A stretch of DNA of 64,000 bases from Pseudomonas solani (GCF_026072635.1 NZ_AP023081.1:3158501-3222500); one strand, 5' to 3'. Positions 39,701-47,790 are shown, counted from the first letter of the stretch. Notes: generated from the letters alone by a model not told the origin. Translations and numbers: made by a program.

Positions 39701-42263
39701 CGACACCCTGAACGGCGGAGCCGGCAACGACGTCTTCGTGGTCGAGTCCGCAGGCGATGTGGTGATCGACAGCAGCGGCACCGACACGGTGGAGGCCAGT
39801 GTTTCCTTCACCCTGGGTGCGGGCATCGAGAAGCTGACGCTCACCGGCAGCGCCAACCTCCAGGGTATCGGCAACAGCCTGGACAACACCCTGACTGGCA
39901 ACACCGGCAACAACCTGTTGCAGGGCGGCGCCGGCAACGATGCGCTGAATGGCGGCGCGGGCAACGACCAGTTGCAGGGTGGCGAGGGCGACGACCTCTA
40001 CAGCTTCGCCCGTGGCTGGGGCCAGGACGTGATCGAGGATACCGACGGTGCCCTCGACGCTATCGAGTTCGCCACGGGCATCGCGCCCGGCGATATCACC
40101 CTCGGCCACGATGGCGACGACCTGTTGCTGAACCTGTGGGGCAGCACCGACAGCATCCGTGTGGTGGGCTACTTCGGTGCGACTGGAGCCGTGGAGCAGA
40201 TCCGCTTCGCCGACGGCACCCAGTGGCTGCCGGACCAGCTTCGCTCGCGGGTGCTGCAGGGAGACTCCACTGATGATCGTCTGGTCGGTTTTGCCAGCAA
40301 CGACGTCCTCGACGGCAAGGGGGGCAACGACAGCCTGTTCGGGCTGGCCGGTGACGACACCCTGTATGGCGGGGCCGGCAACGACCTGCTCGAGGGGGGC
40401 GATGGCAATGACCTGCTCGATGGCTACACCGGCGTCGATACCCTGATCGGTGGCGCGGGTGATGACCGCTACTGGGTGGATGCGGGCGACAGCGTGATCG
40501 AAGGCGTGGACGGCGGTATCGACACGGTCGAGTCGCGGGTTTCCTGGACCCTGGGCGACAACGTCGAGAACCTGGTCCTCAGTGGCCCGGCGACCGAAGG
40601 CATCGGCAATGCGCTGAACAACGATATACGTGGCGGCGACGGCAACAACCTACTGCGCGGGGAGGCGGGCGACGACCGCCTGAACGGCGGGCAGGGCAAG
40701 GACACCCTGATCGGCGGCACGGGCAACGACACCTATGTGTTCAACAACTACTGGGGGCAGGACGTCATCCACAACCAGGACGACGGCATCGGCAAGCACG
40801 ATGTCATCGAGTTCGCCGACTTCAACACCGAGCACATCCGTTTCCGTCGTGTCGACGACGACCTGGTGTTCGAGCGCAACAACACTCTGGACAGCCTCAC
40901 CGTCGTCGGTTTCTTCGCCGGTGATGGCAAGGGGCCAGCCTCCATCGAGGAGGTTCGTTTCCGTAATGGCGATGTCTGGACGGGCGACTTCATCCGCAAC
41001 AGCCTGCTGCACGGTTCCTATGGCAACGACACGGTGCAGGGCTACTCCACGGACGACGCCCTCTTCGGCGATGACGGCCAGGACGAGCTGCGCGGCTTTG
41101 CCGGTAACGACACCCTCGATGGCGGAGCCGGCAACGACACGCTGTTCGGTGGCGCCGGTAATGACTCGCTGCTTGGCGGCTTGGGCGGCGACCGCATGGA
41201 AGGCGGTGCCGGCGACGACACCTACCAGGTGGACTCGCTGAGTGACCTGGTGATCGAGAGCGCGGGCGGGGGGATCGACACCGTTGAGTCCAGCCTGACC
41301 CTGACCCTGGGCGCCAATGTCGAGAACCTCACCCTCACCGGCACCGCTGCCGTCAACGGCACCGGCAACGATCTGGACAACCTCATCATCGGCAACGATG
41401 CGAACAACGCGCTGTACGGTGGCATCGGCAACAACAGCCTGTTCGGCAGGGGCGGTGATGACCTGCTGGTGACGGGCTCCGGGCAGGACTACCTCGATGG
41501 CGGTGACGGCAACGACACCCTGAACGGCAACCTCGGCAACGACACGCTGTTCGGCGGGGCCGGCAATGACGTCCTCAATGGCGGCGATGGCGATGACCGC
41601 CTGTACGGCGGCGAGGGCAACGACAGCCTCTATGGCGGCCGTGGCAACGACACCTTCGTGATCGACTCGCTGGGTGACAGCGTCTTCGAGTACCTCAACG
41701 AGGGCATCGATACGGTCGAGGCCTCCATCAGCCACAGCCTGGCCTTCGGTGTGGAGAACCTGACCCTGACCGGTGAGGCCGCTATAGACGGGACCGGCAA
41801 CACCCTGGACAACCAGCTGCGGGGCAACGCGGCGGCCAACCGGCTGTCCGGCGGCGCGGGCAATGACACGCTGATGGGGGGGGCCGGCAACGACACCCTG
41901 TCCGGTGGTGCCGGCTCGGATACCTATGTCTTCGGCCTGGGCGACGGCCAGGATGTCATCCAGAACAACGACAGCGTGGCGGGCAGCCTGGACCTGTTGC
42001 AGTTCGGCAGCGGCATCTCGGTCGAACAGCTCTGGTTCCGCCAGAACGGCAACGACCTGGATGTCAGCCTGGTGGGCGGCACCGAGCGGGTAAGCATCGA
42101 GGACTGGTACGGCGGCAGCGCCTACCACCTCGACCAGTTCAAGTCGGCCGACGGCAAGACCCTGCTGGACAGCCAGGTGCAAGGGCTGGTGGATGCGATG
42201 GCCGCCTTCGGCGTGCCGGCGGGGCCGAGGGCAACCTCACCGCCGCCCAGCGCGACGAGCTGA
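36702..42263 (+). CDS. Giant RTX-type calcium-binding repeat protein, C-terminus frameshifted
   Basis: 1853 residues built almost wholly of glycine/aspartate-rich nonapeptide repeats (GGAGNDTLxGG type) that fold as calcium-bound beta rolls. Two other modules alternate with them. About seven are hemolysin-type calcium-binding related segments (DVIEFA...DI....DLVL...I..YF...I.EIRFANG..W). About seven have the form GIDTVESS..TLG..VENLTLTG.A...GTGN.LDN. There is no signal peptide; such proteins leave by a type I secretion system using the C-terminus. No such transporter is in the window. The last 13 residues (PRATSPPPSATS) are out of character: with one more G near 42221-42224 the frame reads AEGNLTAAQRDELNLVIATNWQ and ends at 42292, a typical C-terminus for these proteins. 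AAAGGAGAGGG precedes the ATG. Adhesin, enzyme shield or surface layer are all possible. Confidence 0.85.
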   Translation: MDFQGTNGNDTLVGGDTDDQFYGAEGDDLLVGGAGVDTLAGGLGNDTLRGGSGADIYRFGRGSGRDVIEDGGGDGFVNRLEFEVGILPEDVSCRRIGVDLVLSLVDSNDQVILRNYFSSVGLPEIAEIFFANGARWSPYDVRTRVENAPQGQFLQGTPGADFLQGTGQADTLEGGAGNDMLDGLGGDDLLLGGEGDDTLVGGQGFDTLIGGQGNDTYRLAGSWGQVLINEQAMDSGVDVIEILDVSSQDVRLSRVGNDLILLRQGSSDRITISNYFNADALAPYAIDEIRFSDQMWRPLQVLQMLNAGTPGNDTLTGTAVPDTLSGGLGDDQLFGLGDNDQLDGGAGDDSLFGGAGDDLLIGGDGDDWLDGGEGYNQLIGGMGNDTYVVDSQGYAAITENIGGGIDTVRSSMTHTLGYGLENLVLTGSARIDGYGNQLDNDITGNSGDNRLKGEAGNDRLYGLDGKDTLEGGVGNDSLYGGAGDDTLLGDDGDDWLDAGSGADLLIGGAGNDTYVISQIEQRISEMAGGGVDTVRSSINYGLVGALENLVLTGTADLNGFGNELNNELTGNTGNNVLDGGAGNDRLEGGAGDDRLMGGSGNDTYFFSRGWGRDTVADQGGGVDVIQFAADILPSDIQAVHLGDDLVLNLKGSSDSISIQQYFLNSGANANGIEEIRFANGVVWTFGQVRSLVLQGGDGDDLLNGFSTADTLNGGAGNDTLFGAEGNDLLIGGAGNDVLNGGTGSDTLRGGLGDDTYVIDSLGDVIQENPNEGIDTLESSVSISSTLSANIENLRLTGSGNLTGFGNGANNLITGNQGANYLMGNAGNDTLSGEGGNDTLEGGVGNDVYRFARGWGSDAVQNFESGSNGLDVIEFAADILPSDIQVSRSGANLVLSLGGSGDRINVINYFLSDGATSNAVDEIRFANGTRWTLTTIKALALQGTSGNDTLTGYATADGISGGAGNDSILGGDGNDTLDGGSGDDVLEGGAGNDRLVGGAGNDTLNGGAGNDVFVVESAGDVVIDSSGTDTVEASVSFTLGAGIEKLTLTGSANLQGIGNSLDNTLTGNTGNNLLQGGAGNDALNGGAGNDQLQGGEGDDLYSFARGWGQDVIEDTDGALDAIEFATGIAPGDITLGHDGDDLLLNLWGSTDSIRVVGYFGATGAVEQIRFADGTQWLPDQLRSRVLQGDSTDDRLVGFASNDVLDGKGGNDSLFGLAGDDTLYGGAGNDLLEGGDGNDLLDGYTGVDTLIGGAGDDRYWVDAGDSVIEGVDGGIDTVESRVSWTLGDNVENLVLSGPATEGIGNALNNDIRGGDGNNLLRGEAGDDRLNGGQGKDTLIGGTGNDTYVFNNYWGQDVIHNQDDGIGKHDVIEFADFNTEHIRFRRVDDDLVFERNNTLDSLTVVGFFAGDGKGPASIEEVRFRNGDVWTGDFIRNSLLHGSYGNDTVQGYSTDDALFGDDGQDELRGFAGNDTLDGGAGNDTLFGGAGNDSLLGGLGGDRMEGGAGDDTYQVDSLSDLVIESAGGGIDTVESSLTLTLGANVENLTLTGTAAVNGTGNDLDNLIIGNDANNALYGGIGNNSLFGRGGDDLLVTGSGQDYLDGGDGNDTLNGNLGNDTLFGGAGNDVLNGGDGDDRLYGGEGNDSLYGGRGNDTFVIDSLGDSVFEYLNEGIDTVEASISHSLAFGVENLTLTGEAAIDGTGNTLDNQLRGNAAANRLSGGAGNDTLMGGAGNDTLSGGAGSDTYVFGLGDGQDVIQNNDSVAGSLDLLQFGSGISVEQLWFRQNGNDLDVSLVGGTERVSIEDWYGGSAYHLDQFKSADGKTLLDSQVQGLVDAMAAFGVPAGPRATSPPPSATS

Positions 42264-42292
42264 ACCTGGTGATCGCCACCAACTGGCAGTGA
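42264..42292 (+). other. Out-of-frame end of the RTX gene
   Basis: In the frame one base away from the main reading frame, the sequence continues ELNLVIATNWQ and ends with TGA at the listed position. The NWQ ending is common in RTX proteins of this kind and belongs to the secretion signal region. Confidence 0.65.
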
Positions 42293-42314
42293 CCGCCTGA
42301 ACGCGTGACGAGGA

Positions 42315-42339
42315 GCCCCGCCATTCGGCGGGGCTTTTT
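42315..42339 (+). terminator. Rho-independent terminator after the RTX gene
   Basis: An 8-bp perfect stem GCCCCGCC/GGCGGGGC with an ATTC loop is followed by TTTTT, 23 bases after the restored RTX stop. Confidence 0.9.
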
Positions 42340-42473
42340 CGTTGCGGGGTGGCGAATGAAATCACCTTCCAGCGCTCTACATATGCCGCAGGGCCAGGCT
42401 CCGGGCGGGGCCGCTGTGCTAACCTGCGGCAAGTTTTTTTCGGGCTCCGGCAGCCCGTTTCCAGAGGTATTCC

Positions 42474-43826
42474 ATGCATATCCATATCCTCGGCATCTGC
42501 GGCACCTTCATGGGTTCGCTGGCGGTGCTGGCCAAGGAACTCGGCCACCGCGTCACCGGCTCCGACGCCAATGTCTACCCGCCCATGAGCACCCAGCTGG
42601 AGGCCCAGGGCATCGAGCTGATGCAGGGCTACGACCCCGCGCACCTGGACCCGGCGCCGGACCTGGTGGTGGTGGGCAATGCGCTGTCGCGGGGCAACCC
42701 GGCGGTGGAGCATGTGCTGAACAAGGGGCTGCCCTATGTTTCCGGCCCGCAGTGGCTGGCGGACCACGTGCTGCAGGGCCGCTGGGTGATGGCGGTGGCC
42801 GGTACCCACGGCAAGACCACCACCACCAGCATGCTGGCCTGGGTGCTGGAGCATGCGGGCATGAGCCCGGGCTTCCTCATCGGTGGCGTGCCGCAGAACT
42901 TCGGCATCTCGGCGCGCCTGGGCGGCACGCCGTTCTTCGTGGTGGAGGCGGACGAGTACGACAGCGCCTTCTTCGACAAGCGCTCGAAGTTCGTCCACTA
43001 CCGTCCGCGCACGGCGATCCTCAATAACCTGGAATTCGACCACGCCGACATCTTCCCCGACCTGCCCGCCATCGAGCGGCAGTTCCACCACCTGGTGCGC
43101 ACCATCCCCGGCGAGGGCCTGATCATCCACCCCACCACCGAGCCGGCCCTGGTACGGGTGCTGGAAATGGGCTGCTGGACGCCGGTGCAGACCACCGGTG
43201 AAGGCGGCCAGTGGCAGGTGCGCCTGCTCAGCGAGGATGGCTCGCGCTTCGAGGTGCAGTTCGACGGCAAGGTACAGGGCACCGTGGAATGGACCCTGAC
43301 CGGTCAGCACAACGTGGCCAACGCCCTGGCCACCCTCGCCGCCGCGCGCCATGTGGGCGTGGTGCCGGAGCTGGGCATCGCCGCCCTGAGCGCCTTCCGC
43401 AACGTCAAACGGCGTATGGAGAAGGTCGCCGAGGTGAACGGCGTGACCCTTTACGACGACTTCGCCCACCACCCCACCGCCATCGCCACCACCCTCGACG
43501 GCCTGCGCAAGCGCGTGGGCGAGGCGCCGGTGATCGCCATCATCGAGCCGCGTTCCAACTCCATGAAGCTCGGCGCCCACCGCGACGGCCTGCCGGAGAG
43601 CGTGGCCCAGGCCGACCAGGTGATCTGGTACGCGCCGCCGAACCTGGGCTGGGACCTGGCCGCCACGGCCGCTGCCTGCCCGGTGCCGGCGGTGGTCTGC
43701 GATTCGCTGGAGGCGATCATCGAGCGGGTGAAGGGCCAGGCGCGCCCGGGCACCGAGGTGGTGATCATGAGCAACGGCGGTTTTGGCGGCCTGCACGGCA
43801 AGCTGGCCAAGGCGCTGGAAGGCTGA
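42474..43826 (+). CDS. mpl: UDP-N-acetylmuramate:L-alanyl-gamma-D-glutamyl-meso-diaminopimelate ligase
   Basis: A 450-residue Mur-ligase family enzyme of murein recycling. It attaches the recovered tripeptide to UDP-MurNAc in the cytoplasm. The N-terminus MHIHILGICGTFMGSLAVLAKELGH is Mpl-specific. The ATP loop is VAGTHGKTTTTSML, followed by VEADEYDSAFFDKRSKFVHYRP and the C-terminal domain with YDDFAHHPTAIATTLDGLR. Length agrees with Mpl (about 450). AGAGGT precedes the ATG. ubiX follows after 10 bases in the same direction, as recalled for P. aeruginosa. Confidence 0.96.
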   Translation: MHIHILGICGTFMGSLAVLAKELGHRVTGSDANVYPPMSTQLEAQGIELMQGYDPAHLDPAPDLVVVGNALSRGNPAVEHVLNKGLPYVSGPQWLADHVLQGRWVMAVAGTHGKTTTTSMLAWVLEHAGMSPGFLIGGVPQNFGISARLGGTPFFVVEADEYDSAFFDKRSKFVHYRPRTAILNNLEFDHADIFPDLPAIERQFHHLVRTIPGEGLIIHPTTEPALVRVLEMGCWTPVQTTGEGGQWQVRLLSEDGSRFEVQFDGKVQGTVEWTLTGQHNVANALATLAAARHVGVVPELGIAALSAFRNVKRRMEKVAEVNGVTLYDDFAHHPTAIATTLDGLRKRVGEAPVIAIIEPRSNSMKLGAHRDGLPESVAQADQVIWYAPPNLGWDLAATAAACPVPAVVCDSLEAIIERVKGQARPGTEVVIMSNGGFGGLHGKLAKALEG

Positions 43827-43836
43827 GGACGACGAC

Positions 43837-44469
43837 ATGAGCGGACCCGAACGCGTCACCCTGGCGATGACCGGCGCTTCCGGCGCCCAGTACGGCCTGC
43901 GCCTGCTGGACTGCCTGGTGCAGGAAGACCGCGAGGTGCACTTCCTCATTTCCAAGGCCGCGCAGCTGGTGATGGCCACCGAGACCGAGGTCACCCTGCC
44001 ACCCAAGCCGCAGTCGATGCAGGCCTTCCTCAGCGAGTACACCGGCGCCGCGCCGGGGCAGATCCGCGTCTACGGCAAGGAAGACTGGATGGCCCCGGCG
44101 GCCTCCGGTTCCGGTGCGCCGGGCGCGATGGTGGTGGTGCCTTGCTCCACCGGGACGCTGTCGGCCATCGCCACCGGTGCCTGCAACAACCTGATCGAGC
44201 GCGCGGCGGACGTGGCGTTGAAGGAGCGGCGCAAGCTGATCCTGGTGCCGCGCGAGGCGCCGTATTCCAGCATCCACCTGGAGAACATGCTCAAGCTCTC
44301 CAACCTGGGCGCGATCATCCTGCCGGCATCCCCGGGCTTCTATCACCAGCCGCAGACCATCGATGACCTGGTGGACTTCGTGGTGGCGCGCATCCTCAAC
44401 CTGCTGGAAATTCCCCAGGACATGCTGCCGCGCTGGGGCGAGCACCATCTGCAGAGCAGCGATGACTGA
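43837..44469 (+). CDS. ubiX: Flavin prenyltransferase UbiX
   Basis: A 210-residue flavoprotein that makes prenylated FMN, the cofactor of the UbiD decarboxylase in ubiquinone synthesis. Signatures are LAMTGASGAQYGLRLLDCL at the N-terminus, MVVVPCSTGTLSAIATG, LILVPREAPYSSIHLENML and ILPASPGFYHQPQTIDDLVDFV. Length fits the family. The start at MSGPERVT has GAGGA upstream and lies 10 bases after mpl. Its stop overlaps the start of the following lipoprotein gene by 8 bases. Confidence 0.96.
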   Translation: MSGPERVTLAMTGASGAQYGLRLLDCLVQEDREVHFLISKAAQLVMATETEVTLPPKPQSMQAFLSEYTGAAPGQIRVYGKEDWMAPAASGSGAPGAMVVVPCSTGTLSAIATGACNNLIERAADVALKERRKLILVPREAPYSSIHLENMLKLSNLGAIILPASPGFYHQPQTIDDLVDFVVARILNLLEIPQDMLPRWGEHHLQSSDD

Positions 44470-44764
44470 ACCGCGCCGCGCCCGCCTGGGCTTGCTCATC
44501 GGCCTGGTGCTGGTGCTCCAGGGCTGCGCCGCCGTGCGCACCCTGGACGCGGCCAAGCCCGGCGCGCCCATCATCTACTCCGGCACCCGGCTGGATTGGT
44601 ATTCCCTCAATGGCGGTTGCTGCCCCAAGGACCGCTTCGGCGCTGAAGCGCCAGGCTGGGCGGCGCTCGACCTGCCGTTCAGTGCCGTGCTGGAGACGCT
44701 GTTGCTGCCGTTCGCGGTGGCGGCGGAGCTGGGCGTGGGGTTGGGTGTGACCGGCGGGAATTGA
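44462..44764 (+). CDS. YceK/DUF1375-family lipoprotein
   Basis: A 100-residue small lipoprotein. The signal peptide ends in the lipobox LVLQGCAAV, so Cys near 21 is lipidated. The mature part has PIIYSGTRLDWYSL, GGCCPKD and LDLPFSAVLETLLLPFAVAAEL, the familiar YceK/YidQ pattern of a structural outer-membrane lipoprotein of unknown role. It overlaps the ubiX stop by 8 bases, so the two are translationally coupled. Confidence 0.85.
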   Translation: MTEPRRARLGLLIGLVLVLQGCAAVRTLDAAKPGAPIIYSGTRLDWYSLNGGCCPKDRFGAEAPGWAALDLPFSAVLETLLLPFAVAAELGVGLGVTGGN

Positions 44765-44866
44765 GGCGCTCCGTAGGGCTACGCGGTGATGGGTTTCGTA
44801 CCTCTACCCATCCTACGGAGGAGCTCTATGTGAGCGGTGGGTTTCGAGGCCGCTGCGAGCGCTTTC

Positions 44867-44963
44867 TGTAGGGGCGAATTCATTCGCCCAAGGATGCGCA
44901 GCATCCGCAACGGGCCCGTAGATCGGCCCTTCGGGCCGATTGGCGAATGAATTCGCCCCTACA
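44867..44963. repeat. 97-base palindromic element with perfect 22-bp terminal inverted repeats
   Basis: The ends are exact inverted copies (44867-44888 and 44942-44963), each containing GGGGCGAATTCATTCGCC or its complement. Two smaller hairpins lie inside: GGATGC-GCA-GCATCC and ATCGGCCC-TTC-GGGCCGAT. It looks like a paired REP element (REPIN/MITE-like) between the convergent lipoprotein and ybaK-like genes. A short TGATGGGTTTCG-containing repeat fragment lies just upstream at about 44787-44818. No gene is seen in 44765-44982. Confidence 0.85.
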
Positions 44964-44982
44964 AGTATCTGATCGGCCCGCC

Positions 44983-45450
44983 TCAAGCCGGGTCCTGGCA
45001 GACATCCACCCATTGCGCGGCGACCAGTTCGGCCATGTGCTGCGGGGCGATGCGCACGGCGCTGTGGATGGCGCCGGCGGCGGGGACCACTTCATCGAAG
45101 GCCTGCAACGACAGGTCGCAATAGACCGGCAGCGGGGTGGCCAGGCCGAAGGGGCAGACGCCGCCGACGGGGTGGCTGGTCAGCGCCTGCACGGTTTCGG
45201 CGTCGAGCATCTTGGCCTTGGCGCCGAAGGCTTCCTTGAACTTGCGGTTGTCGATGCGCGCATCGCCACGGGCTACCACCAGCAGGTGCTGCTCGCCGAC
45301 GCGGAAGGCCAGGGTCTTGGCGATGCGGCCCGGCTCGACGCCGTGGGCCTCGGCGGCCAGGGCGACGGTGGCTGTGCTGGTTTCCAGTTCGATGATGGCG
45401 AGTTCGGGGGCCTTCTCGGCGAGGAAGGCGCGTACGGATTCGAGGCTCAT
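44983..45450 (-). CDS. YbaK/EbsC-family aminoacyl-tRNA deacylase
   Basis: A 155-residue single-domain editing protein. The YbaK fold is shown by ALAAEAHGVEPGRIAKTLAFRVGEQHLLVVARGDARIDNRKFKEAFGAKAKML and VGGVCPFGLATPLPVYCDLSL. The conserved Lys in RIAKTLAF is typical of enzymes that remove mischarged amino acids (for example Cys-tRNA(Pro) or Ala-tRNA(Pro)). The specific tRNA target cannot be read here. AAGGAG lies 7 bases before the ATG. A metallo-hydrolase gene lies 30 bases upstream on the same strand. Confidence 0.88.
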   Translation of the reverse strand: MSLESVRAFLAEKAPELAIIELETSTATVALAAEAHGVEPGRIAKTLAFRVGEQHLLVVARGDARIDNRKFKEAFGAKAKMLDAETVQALTSHPVGGVCPFGLATPLPVYCDLSLQAFDEVVPAAGAIHSAVRIAPQHMAELVAAQWVDVCQDPA

Positions 45451-45480
45451 TCGGGGCTCCTTGATTTCTGTCCGGCTGGC

Positions 45481-46347
45481 TCAGGCGGCCAGCTGGTGCA
45501 CGGCGGCGAGGTTGTCGTCGAGGCCGTAGCGGCCCTTGCCGTCGCGGGTGACGCGGCCCATGGCGACGCTCGGGTCGTGGGTGAAGAGCAGGCGGCCATT
45601 GCGCTCCAGCAGGCTGGCGAGCAGGGCTTCCTTCTCCTCGATCAGGCCTTCGGGGAAGCGGTCGTAGCCCATGGTGATGGGCAGGTGCACCCAGGGTGCG
45701 CCGGGGATCAGGTCGCCGCTGAACACCACCGGGCCGTCGGGCATGGCGATCTCCGGCAGCAGTTGCCCGGGGGTGTGGCCGTCGCTCCAGTGCAGGCGCC
45801 AGTCGGGGCCGAGGATCTCGGCGCTGGGCTGCTCGTCGATCAGCACCAGGCGGCCGCTGGCTTCCAGCAGTTCGAGCATTTCCGGGATGTAGGAGGCGCG
45901 GTCGCGCGGGTGCGGGTTGCAGGCGCGCTGCCACTGGCGGCGGCCGGTGACGAAGCGGGCGTTGGGGAATAGCAGGCGCATGGGCTGGCCTTGTTCCCAG
46001 GCGGCGAGCAGGCCGCCGGCGTGGTCGAAGTGCAGGTGGGTGAGCAGCACGATATCGATGTCGGCATCGGACAGGCCCGCCTCGGCGAGGCTGTCGAGCA
46101 GCACGTGGTGCGCTTCCTGCACGCCGAAGCGGTGCTTGAGCTCGGGCGGGAAGAAGGCGCCGATACCGGTTTCGATGAGGATGTTGCGCTCGTCTTCCTG
46201 CACCAGCAGGGCGCGACAGCCGAGGTCGATGCGGTTCTGCGCGTCCGGCTGCATCCAGCGCTCCCAGAGGGCGCGCGGGGCGTTGCCGAACATGGCGCCG
46301 CCGTCGAGTTTCTGGCTGTTGCCGGTGAGCGAGGTGAGGGTACGCAT
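45481..46347 (-). CDS. Metallo-beta-lactamase-fold hydrolase
   Basis: A 288-residue protein with the MBL metal motif LTHLHFDHAGGL (about residue 103), a second His region DGHTPGQLLPEI and the bridging Asp region VVFSGDLIPGAPW, then a C-terminal His in LFTHDPSV. The two-metal site is complete. The layout resembles lactonase-like and related MBL hydrolases of about 280-300 residues, but the substrate is unknown. There is no signal peptide. It is followed by the YbaK-like gene at 30 bases and may be co-transcribed. Confidence 0.85.
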   Translation of the reverse strand: MRTLTSLTGNSQKLDGGAMFGNAPRALWERWMQPDAQNRIDLGCRALLVQEDERNILIETGIGAFFPPELKHRFGVQEAHHVLLDSLAEAGLSDADIDIVLLTHLHFDHAGGLLAAWEQGQPMRLLFPNARFVTGRRQWQRACNPHPRDRASYIPEMLELLEASGRLVLIDEQPSAEILGPDWRLHWSDGHTPGQLLPEIAMPDGPVVFSGDLIPGAPWVHLPITMGYDRFPEGLIEEKEALLASLLERNGRLLFTHDPSVAMGRVTRDGKGRYGLDDNLAAVHQLAA

Positions 46348-46406
46348 GGGGCGGTTCCGGGCTGGCTTTCAAGCGCCCAAGGCTAACCCGGTTGCGGGGG
46401 CGCCGG

Positions 46407-47018
46407 TCAATCCGCCCAGCCGCGATAGACGAAGGTCATGGGGCGCGGGCCCTGCAGGTAGCCGGTGTGCAGCTCGCGGATGGCGAAGCCGCCGGCCTCG
46501 ATCAGGCGCGGGATGTCGCGGTTGAGGTGGCAGCCGCCGGCGAAGGGTTTCCACAACGGCGTGAGGCGATGCTGCCAGCGCACCACCGGGGCGTCCGGTG
46601 CCAGGCCGTGTTCGGCGAACAGCAGGCGCCCGCCGGGCTTGAGCACGCGGCGCATTTCCTTCAGCGCCGCCGGTGCATCGGGGATGGTGCAGAGGGTGAA
46701 GGTGCAGACGATGCTGTCGAAGCTGGCGTCGCTGGCCTGGATCTCGCCCAGTTCCAGGGCGATGGTTTCCACCGGGATGGTGATGGCGTCGGCACGCTGG
46801 CGAGCCAGGGCTTGCATCTGCGCGGCGGGGTCGACGCCGATCACCACCTGCACCTTGGCCGGGTCATAGAAGCCGAGGTTGAGGCCCGTGCCGATACCGA
46901 TCTCCAGCACCCGGCCTTCGGCCTGGGGCACGATCTTCGAGCGGGTCTTCATCACTTCGCCCATGCCGCAGGCGTAGTCGATCAGGCGGGGCAGGACGTG
47001 GCGATCATAGAAACCCAT
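46407..47018 (-). CDS. Class I SAM-dependent methyltransferase (UbiE/Methyltransf_11 type)
   Basis: A 203-residue methyltransferase. The SAM-binding motif I is VLEIGIGTGLNLGFYD, motif II is IGVDPAAQM, followed by FDSIVCTFTLCTIPDAPAALKEMRRVLKPGGRLLFAEHG. The C-terminal part (HLNRDIPRLIEAGGF) is short. Proteins of this type act on small lipophilic or phospholipid-like acceptors, but no acceptor can be read here. It lies 59 bases upstream of the metallo-hydrolase gene on the same strand. Confidence 0.85.
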   Translation of the reverse strand: MGFYDRHVLPRLIDYACGMGEVMKTRSKIVPQAEGRVLEIGIGTGLNLGFYDPAKVQVVIGVDPAAQMQALARQRADAITIPVETIALELGEIQASDASFDSIVCTFTLCTIPDAPAALKEMRRVLKPGGRLLFAEHGLAPDAPVVRWQHRLTPLWKPFAGGCHLNRDIPRLIEAGGFAIRELHTGYLQGPRPMTFVYRGWAD

Positions 47019-47120
47019 GGCGGGCAGTCCATTGCGGTTGACGAGGCATTCACGTTAGCAGGGCGCATCCCCGCGCGGCGCGGGGATTTCGGCCAATGGC
47101 GGGAGGATTCCCGCCCGGGT

Positions 47121-47762
47121 TCAGCGGCCCAGGCGGCGCAATTCGTCCGATTCGACGATGCGCGTGCCCTGGTCGGTTTCCAGGGCCAGGCGCCACAGGG
47201 CTCGGGCCAGGGTGCAGGCGCCGATGCCACGGTACTTGCCCGGCAGCCAGCGCATGAGCGGGGCGGCCAGGCGTTCGCCGAGGCGGAATTCGCTGCGCGG
47301 GCCGAGCAGCAGGGACGGGCGTACCAGGGTCAGCTGTGGCCAGTCCTGGGCCTTGAGCGCTCCCTCCATCTCGCCCTTGGTGCGGTTGTAGAACACCGAG
47401 GAGCTGGCGTCCGCGCCCAGGGCGCTGATCACCAGGTAGTGGCGGGCGCCGAGTTCGCGGGCGCGGGCGCCGACGGCGAGCACCAGGTCGAGGTCGATGG
47501 CGCGGAAGGCTTCCTGGGAGCCGGCCTGGCGGATGGTGCTGCCGAGGCAGCAGAAGGCGGTGTCCACCGGCCCCTGGAGGTGCGGCAGCAGGTCGGCGAT
47601 CTCGCCCACCGGGTTGTCCAGGCGCTTGTGCTCGGCGAGGGGGCGACGGGTCGGCGCGAGCACCCGCTCCACCGTGGGTTCGTTGAGCAGTCGGTCGAGC
47701 AGGTGTTCACCGGTCAGGCCCGTGGCGCCGGCGAGCAGGATGTGCTGGGGCGTCAGATGCAT
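47121..47762 (-). CDS. NAD(P)-binding Rossmann-fold protein, atypical SDR (HTATIP2-like)
   Basis: A 213-residue protein. The dinucleotide loop is LLAGATGLTGEHLLDRLL, followed by FCCLGSTIRQAGSQEAFRAIDLDLV and the YNRTKGEMEGAL segment holding the Y/K pair region. LTLVRPSLLLGPR is typical of atypical short-chain dehydrogenases related to HTATIP2 and YbjT. Reaction unknown. It lies 28 bases upstream of nothing co-directional beyond the methyltransferase (102-base gap), and the caspase-like gene upstream ends 28 bases before its start. Confidence 0.82.
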   Translation of the reverse strand: MHLTPQHILLAGATGLTGEHLLDRLLNEPTVERVLAPTRRPLAEHKRLDNPVGEIADLLPHLQGPVDTAFCCLGSTIRQAGSQEAFRAIDLDLVLAVGARARELGARHYLVISALGADASSSVFYNRTKGEMEGALKAQDWPQLTLVRPSLLLGPRSEFRLGERLAAPLMRWLPGKYRGIGACTLARALWRLALETDQGTRIVESDELRRLGR

Positions 47763-47790
47763 GCTGTTTCTCCGCTGTTACAGCTTCAGC

